From an uncultured Eubacteriales bacterium (GTDB lineage Bacteria; Bacillota; Clostridia; Peptostreptococcales; Anaerovoracaceae): a DNA stretch of 64,000 nucleotides. This document shows positions 28,481 through 36,181 of the stretch, one piece after another. The notes under the pieces are model-generated. The model was not told where the DNA came from. It was given only the letters and a program-made list of their open reading frames with translations, and did no database searches. A program made the position numbers and the translations under genes. The stretch spans positions 62,001 through 126,000 of the forward strand of contig CACYLW010000003.1 in NCBI GenBank assembly GCA_902775345.1, in the 5' to 3' direction. How positions within the stretch are numbered: the first letter of the stretch is position 1; the number at the start of each line of letters is the position of its first letter.

Positions 28481-30079
28481 ATGGCAGTAAGGAAATTCAA
28501 GACCATGGTCAACCCTGAAAAGATAAAGGGCGATACAAGATACGGCGACCTTTACATACCGCACGGTAAGGTCAGAAAACGCCGTGAGTGGCGCGGACTC
28601 GGTGACACTTTATATGATTATTCGAGATGGCTCGGAATCATGTTCACGCTCGGAAAATTCGTTGCAGTACCGCGCAACATAAAATTCTTCTTCAGATACC
28701 GCTGGATGGCCAACTATCTGGCAGTACCTATGATGGTAGACAGATTCACGCAGGGACTCAGAGGCGAATACCTCAGAATGGCCCACGAAGAGCAGGATCT
28801 GATCATCATCGATGTCGCGAAGCTGCTTAACACTCTGGCTCGCGGCGACCGCAGGACCGGCAATGACGTAGAGTTTTCAAAGAGGAACGTACTCGTTGAC
28901 GAGAACGAGATGACTGCTGTCATGATGGGCTTCCCTGACCTGAAGTGCACATCCCGTGAGACTCCTTCGACATATGTATCCGTTCTGCTCAACCAGCACG
29001 CTATGGAACACTATATCGACGTAGCTCAGGAGTACGGACTCCCTGGCGATGTCTGCCCGATGCCTGAGGCTGAAGCGGGTGTATCCATTGATGATGACGC
29101 TCCGATCCTCGGTGCCTGCGCTGTACAGTGCAACACCACATGCGACGGCTCGCTGCTTGGAAACGGAGTTATCTCCGAGAGACTCGAGAAAGAGGACGGC
29201 ATCCCTGTATTCCAGCTGCCGGCTCCGCTCCGTCACAAGGAAGATGATGTACAGGACTACGCAGCAGAGGAAGTCAGAAGAGCGATCAGGTTCATCGAAG
29301 AGCATACAGGCCACAAGTGGGACTGGGATTACTACTTCGAATGCGCAAAGAGAGTCAACTTCGCGACAAAGTGCCGCAACGAGTGGCTCGATATGAACAA
29401 GACTGATTATCCGCAGATTTTCGGCGGAAACCTTGCCCTTTACACAGAGACCACATACATGGCTATCTGCGGCAAGGTGCCTGAATTCGAGGTTGCCGAC
29501 AGACGCCTCATGAAGCTGGCGGAAAAGGCATACAAGAAGAGAAAGATGGCTGCTCCTGAGTACCGCCACAGAGCGATAGTATGGGGCGTACAGTCACACT
29601 ATTACATGGACTTCCTCGTATGGCTGCTCAACTGCTGGGGAATCGTGCCTCTGACAGACATGCTTTCATGCATCAACACGGAGATGATCGCAGACACGGA
29701 TACTCCTGAGAACAGAGAGCAGGCATACTATGACATGGCGATGCTTACTGAAGAGATGATCATGCGTAACCGTACACACGGCGGTTACAAAGTGCTGCTC
29801 GACGACCTGTTCGAGTTTGTTGAGGAGTTCAACGCAGACATGATCATCCTCTGGGAGCACATCACATGCAAGGCTCTGGATGGCATGCACGGACTGTTCG
29901 AAGATAAGGCAAGAGAACGCGGTATTCCGCTGATCTGGGTAGATCACCAGCTCTTCGACCCTCGTGTCATCTCGAGGCAGGGAGTAAGAGATCAGGTCAA
30001 CCAGTACATGAGGACAGTTATGCAGGAGGAACCGCTTGATCCTTCGCTTGAGATCCTCGATGACGAGAATGCATGGTAG
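28481..30079 (+). CDS. 2-hydroxyacyl-CoA dehydratase, larger subunit
   Basis: A 532-residue partner of the preceding gene, in the same superfamily (HgdA/FldB/BcrB side). Cysteine motifs include ACAVQCNTTCDGS and a C-terminal region typical of the family with WVDHQLFDPR. I start at ATG 28481, with AGGAGG seven bases upstream, instead of the GTG that overlaps the previous stop. It is longer than most HgdA subunits because of an N-terminal extension of about 100 basic residues. Probably forms a heterodimer with the upstream product. The substrate is unknown. Confidence 0.85.
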   Translation: MAVRKFKTMVNPEKIKGDTRYGDLYIPHGKVRKRREWRGLGDTLYDYSRWLGIMFTLGKFVAVPRNIKFFFRYRWMANYLAVPMMVDRFTQGLRGEYLRMAHEEQDLIIIDVAKLLNTLARGDRRTGNDVEFSKRNVLVDENEMTAVMMGFPDLKCTSRETPSTYVSVLLNQHAMEHYIDVAQEYGLPGDVCPMPEAEAGVSIDDDAPILGACAVQCNTTCDGSLLGNGVISERLEKEDGIPVFQLPAPLRHKEDDVQDYAAEEVRRAIRFIEEHTGHKWDWDYYFECAKRVNFATKCRNEWLDMNKTDYPQIFGGNLALYTETTYMAICGKVPEFEVADRRLMKLAEKAYKKRKMAAPEYRHRAIVWGVQSHYYMDFLVWLLNCWGIVPLTDMLSCINTEMIADTDTPENREQAYYDMAMLTEEMIMRNRTHGGYKVLLDDLFEFVEEFNADMIILWEHITCKALDGMHGLFEDKARERGIPLIWVDHQLFDPRVISRQGVRDQVNQYMRTVMQEEPLDPSLEILDDENAW

Positions 30080-30098
30080 AACATAGGAGGCATATAAA

Positions 30099-30269
30099 AT
30101 GAAAAAGAAACTTGCAAAAGCATTACTTTATCTGCTGACCGGAGGACTCGCATTCTTCGTAGTCACATTCACGGTTTACTTCTTCAATCTCGACATGAAG
30201 CTTACCTCGATGATAGAGCCGCTGCTGCTTAAGTGGTACGACAGGATCCCAAGGAATCAGCATCTGTAG
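30099..30269 (+). CDS. 56-residue single-helix membrane protein
   Basis: A tiny gene with an excellent AGGAGG eight bases before its ATG, 20 bases after the dehydratase operon and in the same direction. The product begins MKKKLAKALLYLLTGG, continues with a hydrophobic helix (about residues 8-29), then NLDMKLTSMIEPLLLKW and a basic tail. I have the impression of similar small proteins in other Clostridia but cannot confirm it. Function unknown; possibly anchors or regulates the dehydratase. A strong terminator follows. Confidence 0.75.
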   Translation: MKKKLAKALLYLLTGGLAFFVVTFTVYFFNLDMKLTSMIEPLLLKWYDRIPRNQHL

Positions 30270-30306
30270 AGATGGCACCCATCCGGGTGTGTGCAGAAAC
30301 AGAAAT

Positions 30307-30348
30307 ACGGCCTTGCAGAGACAGCATCTGCAGGCCGTTTCTTTTTTT
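30307..30348 (+). terminator. Terminator of the dehydratase operon
   Basis: ACGGCC (30307-30312) and TGCAG (30314-30318) pair with CTGCA (30328-30332) and GGCCGT (30333-30338), then TTCTTTTTTT. A one-base bulge (T30313) interrupts the stem. Confidence 0.9.
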
Positions 30349-30373
30349 AAAAAATTTTTTGAAAAATTTTTAA

Positions 30374-30410
30374 TTCCTACCTTGACAATAGGAAATGAGG
30401 GTGCTATTAT
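30374..30410 (+). promoter_or_regulatory. Strong promoter with TTCCTA-N9-TAGGAA palindrome
   Basis: TTGACA (30382-30387), a spacer of 17, then TATTAT (30405-30410): near-consensus. The palindrome TTCCTA (30374-30379), nine bases, TAGGAA (30389-30394) is centred on the -35. The same layout occurs at the cysK leader promoter (31783-31817), so one regulator may bind both. Confidence 0.7.
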
Positions 30411-30416
30411 GTGCAT

Positions 30417-30516
30417 GAAAGAAAGAGTTAAACAGAACTAACTTACCATAATACTTTCATCCCTCTTACAATATCTATATCTACACACAAAATTGCTGCT
30501 CCAGGGCAGCTTTTTT
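30417..30516 (+). ncRNA. Putative ~100-nt small RNA or attenuated leader
   Basis: A near-consensus promoter predicts transcription from about 30417, and a hairpin (GCTGC 30495-30499 with GCAGC 30506-30510) followed by TTTTTTG ends it near 30516. No credible gene lies between; only a 10-codon frame is present. ATGAAAG near the 5' end can pair with CTTTCAT about 45 bases later, so the RNA may be structured. It may be an independent RNA or a leader for hydE, which starts 170 bases further on. Confidence 0.5.
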
Positions 30517-30582
30517 GTTTTTCCTTTCATGTAAAAATGATCGCTTGATCCTTCCGGATGAAGAGGCAGAAGTGCTGGCCGA

Positions 30583-30588
30583 TATAAT
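30583..30588 (+). promoter_or_regulatory. Possible -10 box for hydE
   Basis: TATAAT with no good -35 at the proper spacing, 98 bases upstream of the hydE start. The stretch 30517-30685 holds no gene; this is the only signal seen besides the GGAGG before the start. Confidence 0.3.
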
Positions 30589-30685
30589 GCGCATGGAATG
30601 TGCGTGAACATGCGGTGTTTTTATGGTATGCTTTGCTGAAATGGGGGATCATATAAATGTACTGTATACGGAGGGATTCCTGACG

Positions 30686-31762
30686 ATGCAAGAACAATTT
30701 GAGAGAGCTTATCCTTTTGAGCTCGCAGATAAACTTGAAGCTGAACACGACCTGTCTGATGAGGAGCTCGCAAGCGTATTGCTTTGCGATTTACCGGGAT
30801 TTGATGAGTATCTTGCCGGAAAGGCAAGGGCTGTCCGCGAAAAGTATTACGGCAAAACCGTATATATGCGCGGTCTTATCGAGTTCACAAACATCTGCAA
30901 AAATAATTGCTATTACTGCGGTATACGGAGGGACAATGCCAACGCCGAGCGTTACCGCCTCAGCGAGGATCAGATCCTTTCGTGCTGCGACATGGGATAC
31001 GAACTCGGATTCCGCACCTTTGTGATGCAGGGAGGCGAAGATCCGTATTACACAGAGGATCTTATAGTATCGATCGTCAGCGCTATAAAGGAAAGGCATC
31101 CGGACTGTGCTGTCACACTTTCCATAGGCGAGTGGGACAGGGAGGCTTATCAGAAGTTCTTTGACGCAGGCGCAGACCGCTATCTGCTGAGACATGAAAC
31201 CGCTGACAGGGAGCATTATGAGATGCTTCATCCGGCGGAGATGTCTTTTGATCACAGGATGCAGTGCCTGAAGGATCTTAAGGAGATCGGATATCAGGTG
31301 GGCTGCGGAATGATGGTAGGCTCGCCGTATCAGACGGCGGAACATTTGGTAAAGGACCTCAGATTTTTGAAGGAGTTCAAACCGGAGATGGTGGGAATAG
31401 GGCCGTTCATCCCTCATCACGACACACAGTTTGCAGACCGTGAGGCGGGTACGGTAGATATGACCGTCAGGCTTCTGGCTATCATTCGCTTGCTGCTTCC
31501 TGATGTGCTGCTGCCTGCAACCACCGCGCTCGGTACAATCGACCCACGCGGACGTGAGAAGGGCATACTGGCAGGAGCGAACGTAGTAATGCCGAATCTT
31601 TCTCCTTCGGATGTAAGAGAAAAGTACCTGCTCTATGACAACAAGATCTGTACAGGTGATGAAGCAGCTGAGTGCATCCGGTGCATGGCTATGCGTATTT
31701 CTTCGGTCGGTTATGAGACTGTAGTCGCCCGGGGGGATCATGTATCTTTCGGTATGGAATAA
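30686..31762 (+). CDS. hydE: [FeFe]-hydrogenase maturase HydE (radical SAM)
   Basis: A 358-residue radical SAM enzyme. The CxxxCxxC cluster motif is CKNNCYYC with Cys71, Cys75 and Cys78, followed by the MQGGEDPYYT segment and the C-terminal PNLSPSDVREKYLLYDNK characteristic of HydE. HydE, with HydF and HydG, builds the dithiolate of the H-cluster. I start at MQEQFERA (30686); an upstream in-frame ATG at 30623 has no ribosome site. Neither hydF, hydG nor a hydrogenase is in the window, so the gene is an orphan here. A BioB-like paralog is less likely given these motifs. Confidence 0.88.
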   Translation: MQEQFERAYPFELADKLEAEHDLSDEELASVLLCDLPGFDEYLAGKARAVREKYYGKTVYMRGLIEFTNICKNNCYYCGIRRDNANAERYRLSEDQILSCCDMGYELGFRTFVMQGGEDPYYTEDLIVSIVSAIKERHPDCAVTLSIGEWDREAYQKFFDAGADRYLLRHETADREHYEMLHPAEMSFDHRMQCLKDLKEIGYQVGCGMMVGSPYQTAEHLVKDLRFLKEFKPEMVGIGPFIPHHDTQFADREAGTVDMTVRLLAIIRLLLPDVLLPATTALGTIDPRGREKGILAGANVVMPNLSPSDVREKYLLYDNKICTGDEAAECIRCMAMRISSVGYETVVARGDHVSFGME

Positions 31763-31782
31763 GATACAAAAGCAGTTCTAAT

Positions 31783-31817
31783 TACCTATTGACTTAGTAG
31801 GAATATAGAGTTACAAT
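31783..31817 (+). promoter_or_regulatory. cysK leader promoter with TACCTA-N9-TAGGAA palindrome
   Basis: TTGACT (31789-31794), 17 bases, TACAAT (31812-31817). The half sites TACCTA (31783-31788) and TAGGAA (31798-31803) bracket the -35, as in the promoter at 30374. Similar palindromes are used by Rrf2-family regulators such as CymR or IscR, but that link is inference. Confidence 0.7.
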
Positions 31818-31856
31818 AGCGACAATCAGAAATCACTTTGAAAGGGCAGAGCTAAG

Positions 31857-31955
31857 ATGAAAAATTTTCTCTCTCAACTGAATAAAAACAACTGGATGTG
31901 TTGTTGTCTGATGGAAAGCTCCCGGGCTCGATGTATGGCCGGGGTCTTGTCTTAG
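31857..31955 (+). CDS. Cysteine-rich leader peptide of cysK
   Basis: A 32-residue open frame beginning MKNFLSQLNKNN and continuing W-M-C-C-C-L-M: three consecutive TGT codons at residues 15-17, plus another cysteine at residue 26. AAAGGG lies upstream. It starts about 33 bases after the predicted transcription start and precedes a transcription attenuator and cysK. A run of the regulatory amino acid's codons is the classic sign of a leader peptide that senses charged tRNA, here cysteine. Polycysteine leaders upstream of cysteine genes are known in mycobacteria; a clostridial one is not known to me. Too short for ordinary gene finders. Confidence 0.7.
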   Translation: MKNFLSQLNKNNWMCCCLMESSRARCMAGVLS

Positions 31956-32044
31956 GATGACACGCACCCCGTTACGCATCTGACTCTGATCCCTGAAATC
32001 GAGTGACACGCCCGGGAGCATACAAAGCCCCGGGCATTTTGTTT
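31918..32044 (+). promoter_or_regulatory. cysK transcription attenuator
   Basis: The terminator is GCCCGGG with GC (32010-32019) paired to GC and CCCGGGC (32027-32035), then ATTTTGTTT. Its 5' arm GCCCGGGAGC (32010-32019) is also perfectly complementary, over ten bases, to GCTCCCGGGC (31918-31927), which lies inside the leader frame just after the cysteine codons. The two pairings exclude each other. Further alternatives are 31920-31925 with 31939-31944, CGGGGT 31940-31945 with ACCCCG 31966-31971, and GGGGTC 31941-31946 with GATCCC 31988-31993. The polarity (stalling causes antitermination) is the usual case, but I cannot prove it from these pairings. Confidence 0.65.
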
Positions 32045-32124
32045 ACCATCAGGGAGCGGGGACTGCATTCTGAATTACTACTAAAATAACGATAATGACA
32101 CTCAAGGAAAGTGAGGAAATAGAA

Positions 32125-33057
32125 ATGGCTAATATTTACAAAGGAACACTGGGACTGATCGGAAACACACCACTGGTAGAAGTGATCAATATAGAAAAGG
32201 AGCTCGGGCTTGAGGCAACGGTTCTTGTAAAACTCGAGTACTTCAATCCTGCAGGAAGTGTAAAAGACAGGATCGCCAAGGCGATGATAGAGGATGCGGA
32301 AGAAAAGGGACTGCTTAAGGAAGGCTCTGTAATAATCGAGCCTACATCGGGCAATACCGGCATCGGACTCGCGTCGATAGCGGCTGCCAAGGGGTACAGA
32401 GCCATTCTGACCATGCCTGAGACGATGAGCGTTGAGAGAAGGAACATCCTCAAGGCATACGGTGCTGAGATCGTTCTGACCGAAGGAGCGAAAGGCATGA
32501 AAGGCGCTATTGAAAAAGCGGAGGAACTCGCAAAAGAAATAGACGGCGGATTCATTCCGGGACAGTTTGTGAACCCTGCAAATCCTGCGGTACACAAGGC
32601 TACAACAGGTCCGGAAATCTGGACAGATACTGACGGCGCTGTGGATATCTTTATCGCAGGAGTAGGTACGGGCGGAACGCTTACCGGCGTTGCACAATAC
32701 CTCAAAGAGCAGAAACCTGAGGTCACGATCGTAGCGCTTGAGCCGGCTGATTCACCGGTGCTCTCCGAGGGCAAGGCAGGAGCTCACAAGATCCAGGGTA
32801 TCGGCGCAGGATTCGTTCCTGATGTTCTCGACACATCCGTATATGACGAGGTCTATAAGGCAGATGGTCAGAAAGCGTTCGACGCGGCAAAACTGCTCGC
32901 AAAAAAAGAAGGCATCTCCGTAGGCATCTCTTCTGGAGCTGCTCTCTACGCGGCGATCGAATACGCAAAGAAGCCTGAGAACAAGGGCAAGACGATCGTG
33001 GCGCTGCTTCCTGACAGCGGAGACAGATACTATTCGACAGCGCTCTTCACTGAGTAA
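32125..33057 (+). CDS. cysK: Cysteine synthase (O-acetylserine sulfhydrylase)
   Basis: A 310-residue PLP enzyme that makes cysteine from O-acetylserine and sulfide. Lys47 in NPAGSVKDR is the Schiff-base lysine, [10 protein letters not shown] binds the substrate carboxylate, and [10 protein letters not shown] binds the cofactor phosphate. I start at [10 protein letters not shown] (ATG 32125), eight bases after GAGG; an in-frame ATG ten codons earlier has no ribosome site. It is a single gene with a long regulated leader and its own terminator. Confidence 0.95.
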   Translation: MANIYKGTLGLIGNTPLVEVINIEKELGLEATVLVKLEYFNPAGSVKDRIAKAMIEDAEEKGLLKEGSVIIEPTSGNTGIGLASIAAAKGYRAILTMPETMSVERRNILKAYGAEIVLTEGAKGMKGAIEKAEELAKEIDGGFIPGQFVNPANPAVHKATTGPEIWTDTDGAVDIFIAGVGTGGTLTGVAQYLKEQKPEVTIVALEPADSPVLSEGKAGAHKIQGIGAGFVPDVLDTSVYDEVYKADGQKAFDAAKLLAKKEGISVGISSGAALYAAIEYAKKPENKGKTIVALLPDSGDRYYSTALFTE

Positions 33058-33088
33058 AGGAAAAAACAGACCGAATACAGGCAACAGT

Positions 33089-33125
33089 CAGGTGCCGGCA
33101 GCAAACTGTCAGGCACCTGTTTGTT
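33089..33125 (+). terminator. cysK terminator
   Basis: CAGGTGCC (33089-33096) pairs with GGCACCTG (33112-33119), followed by TTTGTTTGG. It overlaps the 3' end of the convergent membrane-protein gene. Confidence 0.8.
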
Positions 33126-33837
33126 TGGCGCTTTTTCTTATGACAGCTGCGCTTACTGCAGCTATCAGCGCGTCAGCGGCCAGCCAGATGCCCGCGATCC
33201 ACATGGCGGCATCAGAGAAGACATCCTCCTGCATGATGTTGATGAGGTTGTCACGGTCCGGATAGAGTATCCAGAGATCGTTGTCAAAGAATATGTGATG
33301 GAATACGGTGAATACCTTCGTAAAGTCTATGACGCACAGTACGGCTATCACCGCGGACAGCAAGGCAATGAAACCAAGGGATCCCAGATATCCCTTCGCG
33401 AGAAGGACTGAAGTATTCTGCTTACCGTTATGAACGTAAATGTATATGGCAAAGGCAGCCAGCAATAGACATGCTATAACGCGTGCCTTTATCCCTCCGA
33501 GGAAAAGGACCCTGCAGTCTGAGAGATGCGCCTTTTCGCGGTCGGTAAAGAAAGGCGCGGTGACTCCTCCTATTGTCGCTTCTGTACCGTCAAGAGTATC
33601 AAGCCTGCCTATGCAGTATTCGAGCATGTCTTCGGTGACATGGACTGCATCATCGAGGGACATCCCGCCGGGAACGTTCGAAGGGGTGTCGTATTTGGCA
33701 TATTCACTCCGCCACCAGTCCGGTACCCAGTAGCATACAGCCTGAGTTGCGGTTATGAGCAGAATGAGCAGCAGGCATAGTCCGCAGATGAAAGCAGCAA
33801 TTTTATGTGTTAATGCAGATTCGTGTATCTTTTTCAT
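33109..33837 (-). CDS. TIGR01906 (DUF1461) integral membrane protein
   Basis: A 242-residue membrane protein of the TIGR01906 family, common in Firmicutes and unassigned in function. One helix opens the protein (about residues 11-31, ICGLCLLLILLITATQAV), a soluble extracellular loop with PGGMSLDDAVHVTEDML follows, then three more helices reach the C terminus. The ribosome site is weak. It converges on cysK and stands divergent to yerC. Confidence 0.85.
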   Translation of the reverse strand: MKKIHESALTHKIAAFICGLCLLLILLITATQAVCYWVPDWWRSEYAKYDTPSNVPGGMSLDDAVHVTEDMLEYCIGRLDTLDGTEATIGGVTAPFFTDREKAHLSDCRVLFLGGIKARVIACLLLAAFAIYIYVHNGKQNTSVLLAKGYLGSLGFIALLSAVIAVLCVIDFTKVFTVFHHIFFDNDLWILYPDRDNLINIMQEDVFSDAAMWIAGIWLAADALIAAVSAAVIRKSAKQTGA

Positions 33838-33895
33838 GCCTAATATATTACCACGTTGTTGCGCAAAAAGTACAAATTAATACACTGCGCTTTAA

Positions 33896-33907
33896 CACTT
33901 TAAAGTG
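33896..33907. promoter_or_regulatory. CACTTTAAAGTG palindrome upstream of yerC
   Basis: A perfect 12-base palindrome in the divergent region before yerC, upstream of a TATACT -10 (33917-33922) and flanked by TGCGC and GCGAA. Because yerC encodes a TrpR-like DNA-binding protein, autoregulation is a natural guess, not shown. Confidence 0.4.
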
Positions 33908-33987
33908 CGAAAGGTGTATACTACATGCAACGGCAAAACGCGGAATGATCATCCCGGCGGACAGTTGGGTGAGGAAGGCAGTGAATC

Positions 33988-34278
33988 ATGATCACGGATA
34001 AAGAGAAGAAAAACATGAATCAGTTTTACAGGGCAGTCCTGGCGCTTGAAGATGAGGAGGAATGCCGCAAGTTCTTCGATGATGTGGCGACCATCAAGGA
34101 AGTGCTGGATCTTTCCGCGAGATTCGAGGTCGCCCGCATGCTTGACAGCGGGGCGGTCTTCAGCGAGATAAGCAGGGAGACCGGAGCGAGTTCCGCTACG
34201 ATAAGCCGTGTCAATAAATGCCTTACATACGGCGAGGGCGGATACAAGACCGTTATAGACCGGATAAAGGGAAAATAA
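33988..34278 (+). CDS. YerC/YecD family TrpR-like regulator
   Basis: A 96-residue protein with the TrpR-like helix-turn-helix of the YerC/YecD family. The C-terminal ISRETGASSATISRVNKCL (residues ~62-80) is the recognition part, and the N-terminal helices are expected to mediate dimerisation. Targets of this family are poorly known. GAGGAAGG nine bases before the ATG supports the start. It is followed directly by a terminator, so it is monocistronic. Confidence 0.92.
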   Translation: MITDKEKKNMNQFYRAVLALEDEEECRKFFDDVATIKEVLDLSARFEVARMLDSGAVFSEISRETGASSATISRVNKCLTYGEGGYKTVIDRIKGK

Positions 34279-34280
34279 AA

Positions 34281-34304
34281 AATGCCCCGCGAAGGGGCAT
34301 TTCT
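34281..34304 (+). terminator. yerC terminator
   Basis: AATGCCCC (34281-34288) pairs with GGGGCATT (34294-34301) around GCGAA, then TCTT. It is placed between convergent genes. Confidence 0.85.
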
Positions 34305-34315
34305 TATGAAATGTT

Positions 34316-35074
34316 TCAGAACTCTGCCTTGACTTCAACACCGTCATACTTGAAGCAGTCCATGAACCTCAGCTTGAAAAGGTTCTTTTTATGCAGCGAA
34401 TCGATGCGGGCCTTGGTATCCGGATCATCGATCTCACCTGTACGGATGTAGCGGTCAAGTACTGCGTATGTGAAGCCGAGCTTGTCCTCGTCACTCATGC
34501 CGGAGAGACCGTCGCTCGGGACTTTTTCGATCAGCACCGACGGAAGTCCCAGCACTCTTCCCATAGCTCTGATCTCAGCAGTGGTAAAGCATGACATCGG
34601 GCTGAAGTCTCCTACTGAATCTCCGTATCTTGTCGAGTAGCCTACCCAGTCTTCGGAAAGATTGCAGGTGTTTACTACTCTGCCGTTTTTGCTCTGTCCT
34701 ACGGCATAAAGGGTCGACATGCGAAGTCGCGGCGGCAGGTTTATTACAGAGTCCTTGCTGATCTCTATACCGGCAAGTCCGACCTGCTCTGCCAGCGAAT
34801 CGAATGCTCCCTTGATATTAATGATGTAGTGCTCTATGCCGAGATGATCGACCAGAAGCTTAGCCATATCGATATCTGACTGCTCGCCGTTCGGCATCAG
34901 TACGCCGATGACTCTGTCTTTTCCGAGAGCTTCGCAGCAGAGAGCCGCAGCTATGGAGCTGTCCTTGCCCCCGCTGATCCCGACGATGGCGTTGCATCCC
35001 GGTCCGTTCACTTCAAACCATTCCCTGATCCATTTGGCTGTAGCTTCGACAGCTTTTGCAGCATCAAATCCCAT
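34316..35074 (-). CDS. nadE: NH3-dependent NAD+ synthetase
   Basis: A 252-residue amidation enzyme that completes NAD from deamido-NAD, ATP and ammonia. The PP-loop GISGGKDSS (about residues 33-41) is intact, as are the dinucleotide-binding segment STLYAVGQSKNG and the deamido-NAD site YGDSVGDFSPMSC. There is no glutaminase domain, so ammonia is used directly. AAGGAG upstream fits the ATG. It converges with yerC and lies divergent to the YhaM gene. Confidence 0.93.
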   Translation of the reverse strand: MGFDAAKAVEATAKWIREWFEVNGPGCNAIVGISGGKDSSIAAALCCEALGKDRVIGVLMPNGEQSDIDMAKLLVDHLGIEHYIINIKGAFDSLAEQVGLAGIEISKDSVINLPPRLRMSTLYAVGQSKNGRVVNTCNLSEDWVGYSTRYGDSVGDFSPMSCFTTAEIRAMGRVLGLPSVLIEKVPSDGLSGMSDEDKLGFTYAVLDRYIRTGEIDDPDTKARIDSLHKKNLFKLRFMDCFKYDGVEVKAEF

Positions 35075-35170
35075 GTCATTCTCCTTCTGTATCTGTTGAT
35101 TTATCTTGCGGTAATGCCGTTTGTGGCGGTAAATGATCGTTTGAAAGAATTATACCATAGGCTGGCCTTG

Positions 35171-35185
35171 TGTTATACTATAACA
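35171..35185. promoter_or_regulatory. TGTTATACTATAACA palindrome and -10 region
   Basis: A perfect 15-base palindrome with a single central base, containing TATACT. It may be just the -10 of the yhaM operon or an overlapping operator. Confidence 0.35.
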
Positions 35186-35212
35186 AATAATCGAATGGAG
35201 ACCAGTGACTGA

Positions 35213-36178
35213 ATGAAACCATATTACATAAAAGATCTCAGGCCTGATGAAGGCCATCGCATAGAAGACAGATACCTCGTGAAGACCGCGGACGTGCGCG
35301 ACGGAAACAACGGAAAGAGACACCTCTATCTCAGTCTCTCCGATGCTACCGGAGACATCCAGTCCGTAAAGTGGAACCTGACGCCGGACGAGGTCAAGGC
35401 GTACAGCAAAATTCATTCGGGTATGGTAATAAGCGTTGTGGGCAGATGCCGTGACTACAAAGGGCAGAATCAGCTCATACTCGACGCCATAAAGGGAGAG
35501 GCCAGAGAGGGCACATACGAAAGGGCAGACCTTTTCAAGGCTGCTCCGGAGAAACCTGAAGACATGTATGACTACATAGTCGGAAGGATCAGAGCGTTTG
35601 AGGACGAAGACCTGAAGCGCCTCTGTCTCAGCTTCTACGAAGGCGATAAGGAACGCATCATGTACTTTCCTGCGGCGATGAGCAACCATCATGCGGAATA
35701 CGCGGGACTGCTTTATCATGTGAAGAGAATGATGATGATGGGCGAAAGGGCATGTGAGGTCTATACCTACCTCAACAGGGACCTGCTCCTGGCCGGAGTT
35801 GCTCTTCATGATATAGAAAAGCTCAACGAACTCGCTTCCGATGAGAACGGAGTCGTTCCGGAATACACGCTTGAAGGAAAGATGCTCGGACATCTTGTGA
35901 TGGGCGTGGAGGCGATCGGAGAGCGCTGCAGGGAACTCGGTATCGACCACGAGAAGTGTCTGCTCATGCAGCACATGTCCCTGACTCATCACTATGAACC
36001 TGAATTCGGCAGCCCGAAGAAACCATTGTTCCCTGAAGCTGAGATGCTCCACTATCTCGACATGACTGATGCCAAGATGTTTGACATGGAAGACGCTCTC
36101 GGCAACGTGGAACCGGGCGGATTCAGCGAGAGAGTGTTCACACTCGACAACAGAAAGCTGTATAAGCGCACATTTTAA
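35213..36178 (+). CDS. 3'-5' exoribonuclease, YhaM family
   Basis: A 321-residue protein with an N-terminal OB-fold (residues ~1-100, nucleic-acid binding) and an HD phosphohydrolase domain (from about 155). The metal-binding SNHHAEYAGLLYH and HDIEK (instead of the usual HDIGK) are visible. YhaM degrades RNA and single-stranded DNA in Gram-positives. RecD2 starts three bases after its stop. The order yhaM-recD2-comF suggests a DNA repair or recombination operon. Confidence 0.9.
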   Translation: MKPYYIKDLRPDEGHRIEDRYLVKTADVRDGNNGKRHLYLSLSDATGDIQSVKWNLTPDEVKAYSKIHSGMVISVVGRCRDYKGQNQLILDAIKGEAREGTYERADLFKAAPEKPEDMYDYIVGRIRAFEDEDLKRLCLSFYEGDKERIMYFPAAMSNHHAEYAGLLYHVKRMMMMGERACEVYTYLNRDLLLAGVALHDIEKLNELASDENGVVPEYTLEGKMLGHLVMGVEAIGERCRELGIDHEKCLLMQHMSLTHHYEPEFGSPKKPLFPEAEMLHYLDMTDAKMFDMEDALGNVEPGGFSERVFTLDNRKLYKRTF

Positions 36179-36181
36179 CAG

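Noticed and set aside
30686..31762. Biotin synthase (BioB)
   Set aside because: The cluster motif and the C-terminal NLSPSDVREKY part fit HydE better; no biotin genes are near.
31763..32124. T-box riboswitch upstream of cysK
   Set aside because: No conserved T-box (TGGNACCGCG) sequence. The leader frame with three Cys codons explains the region better.
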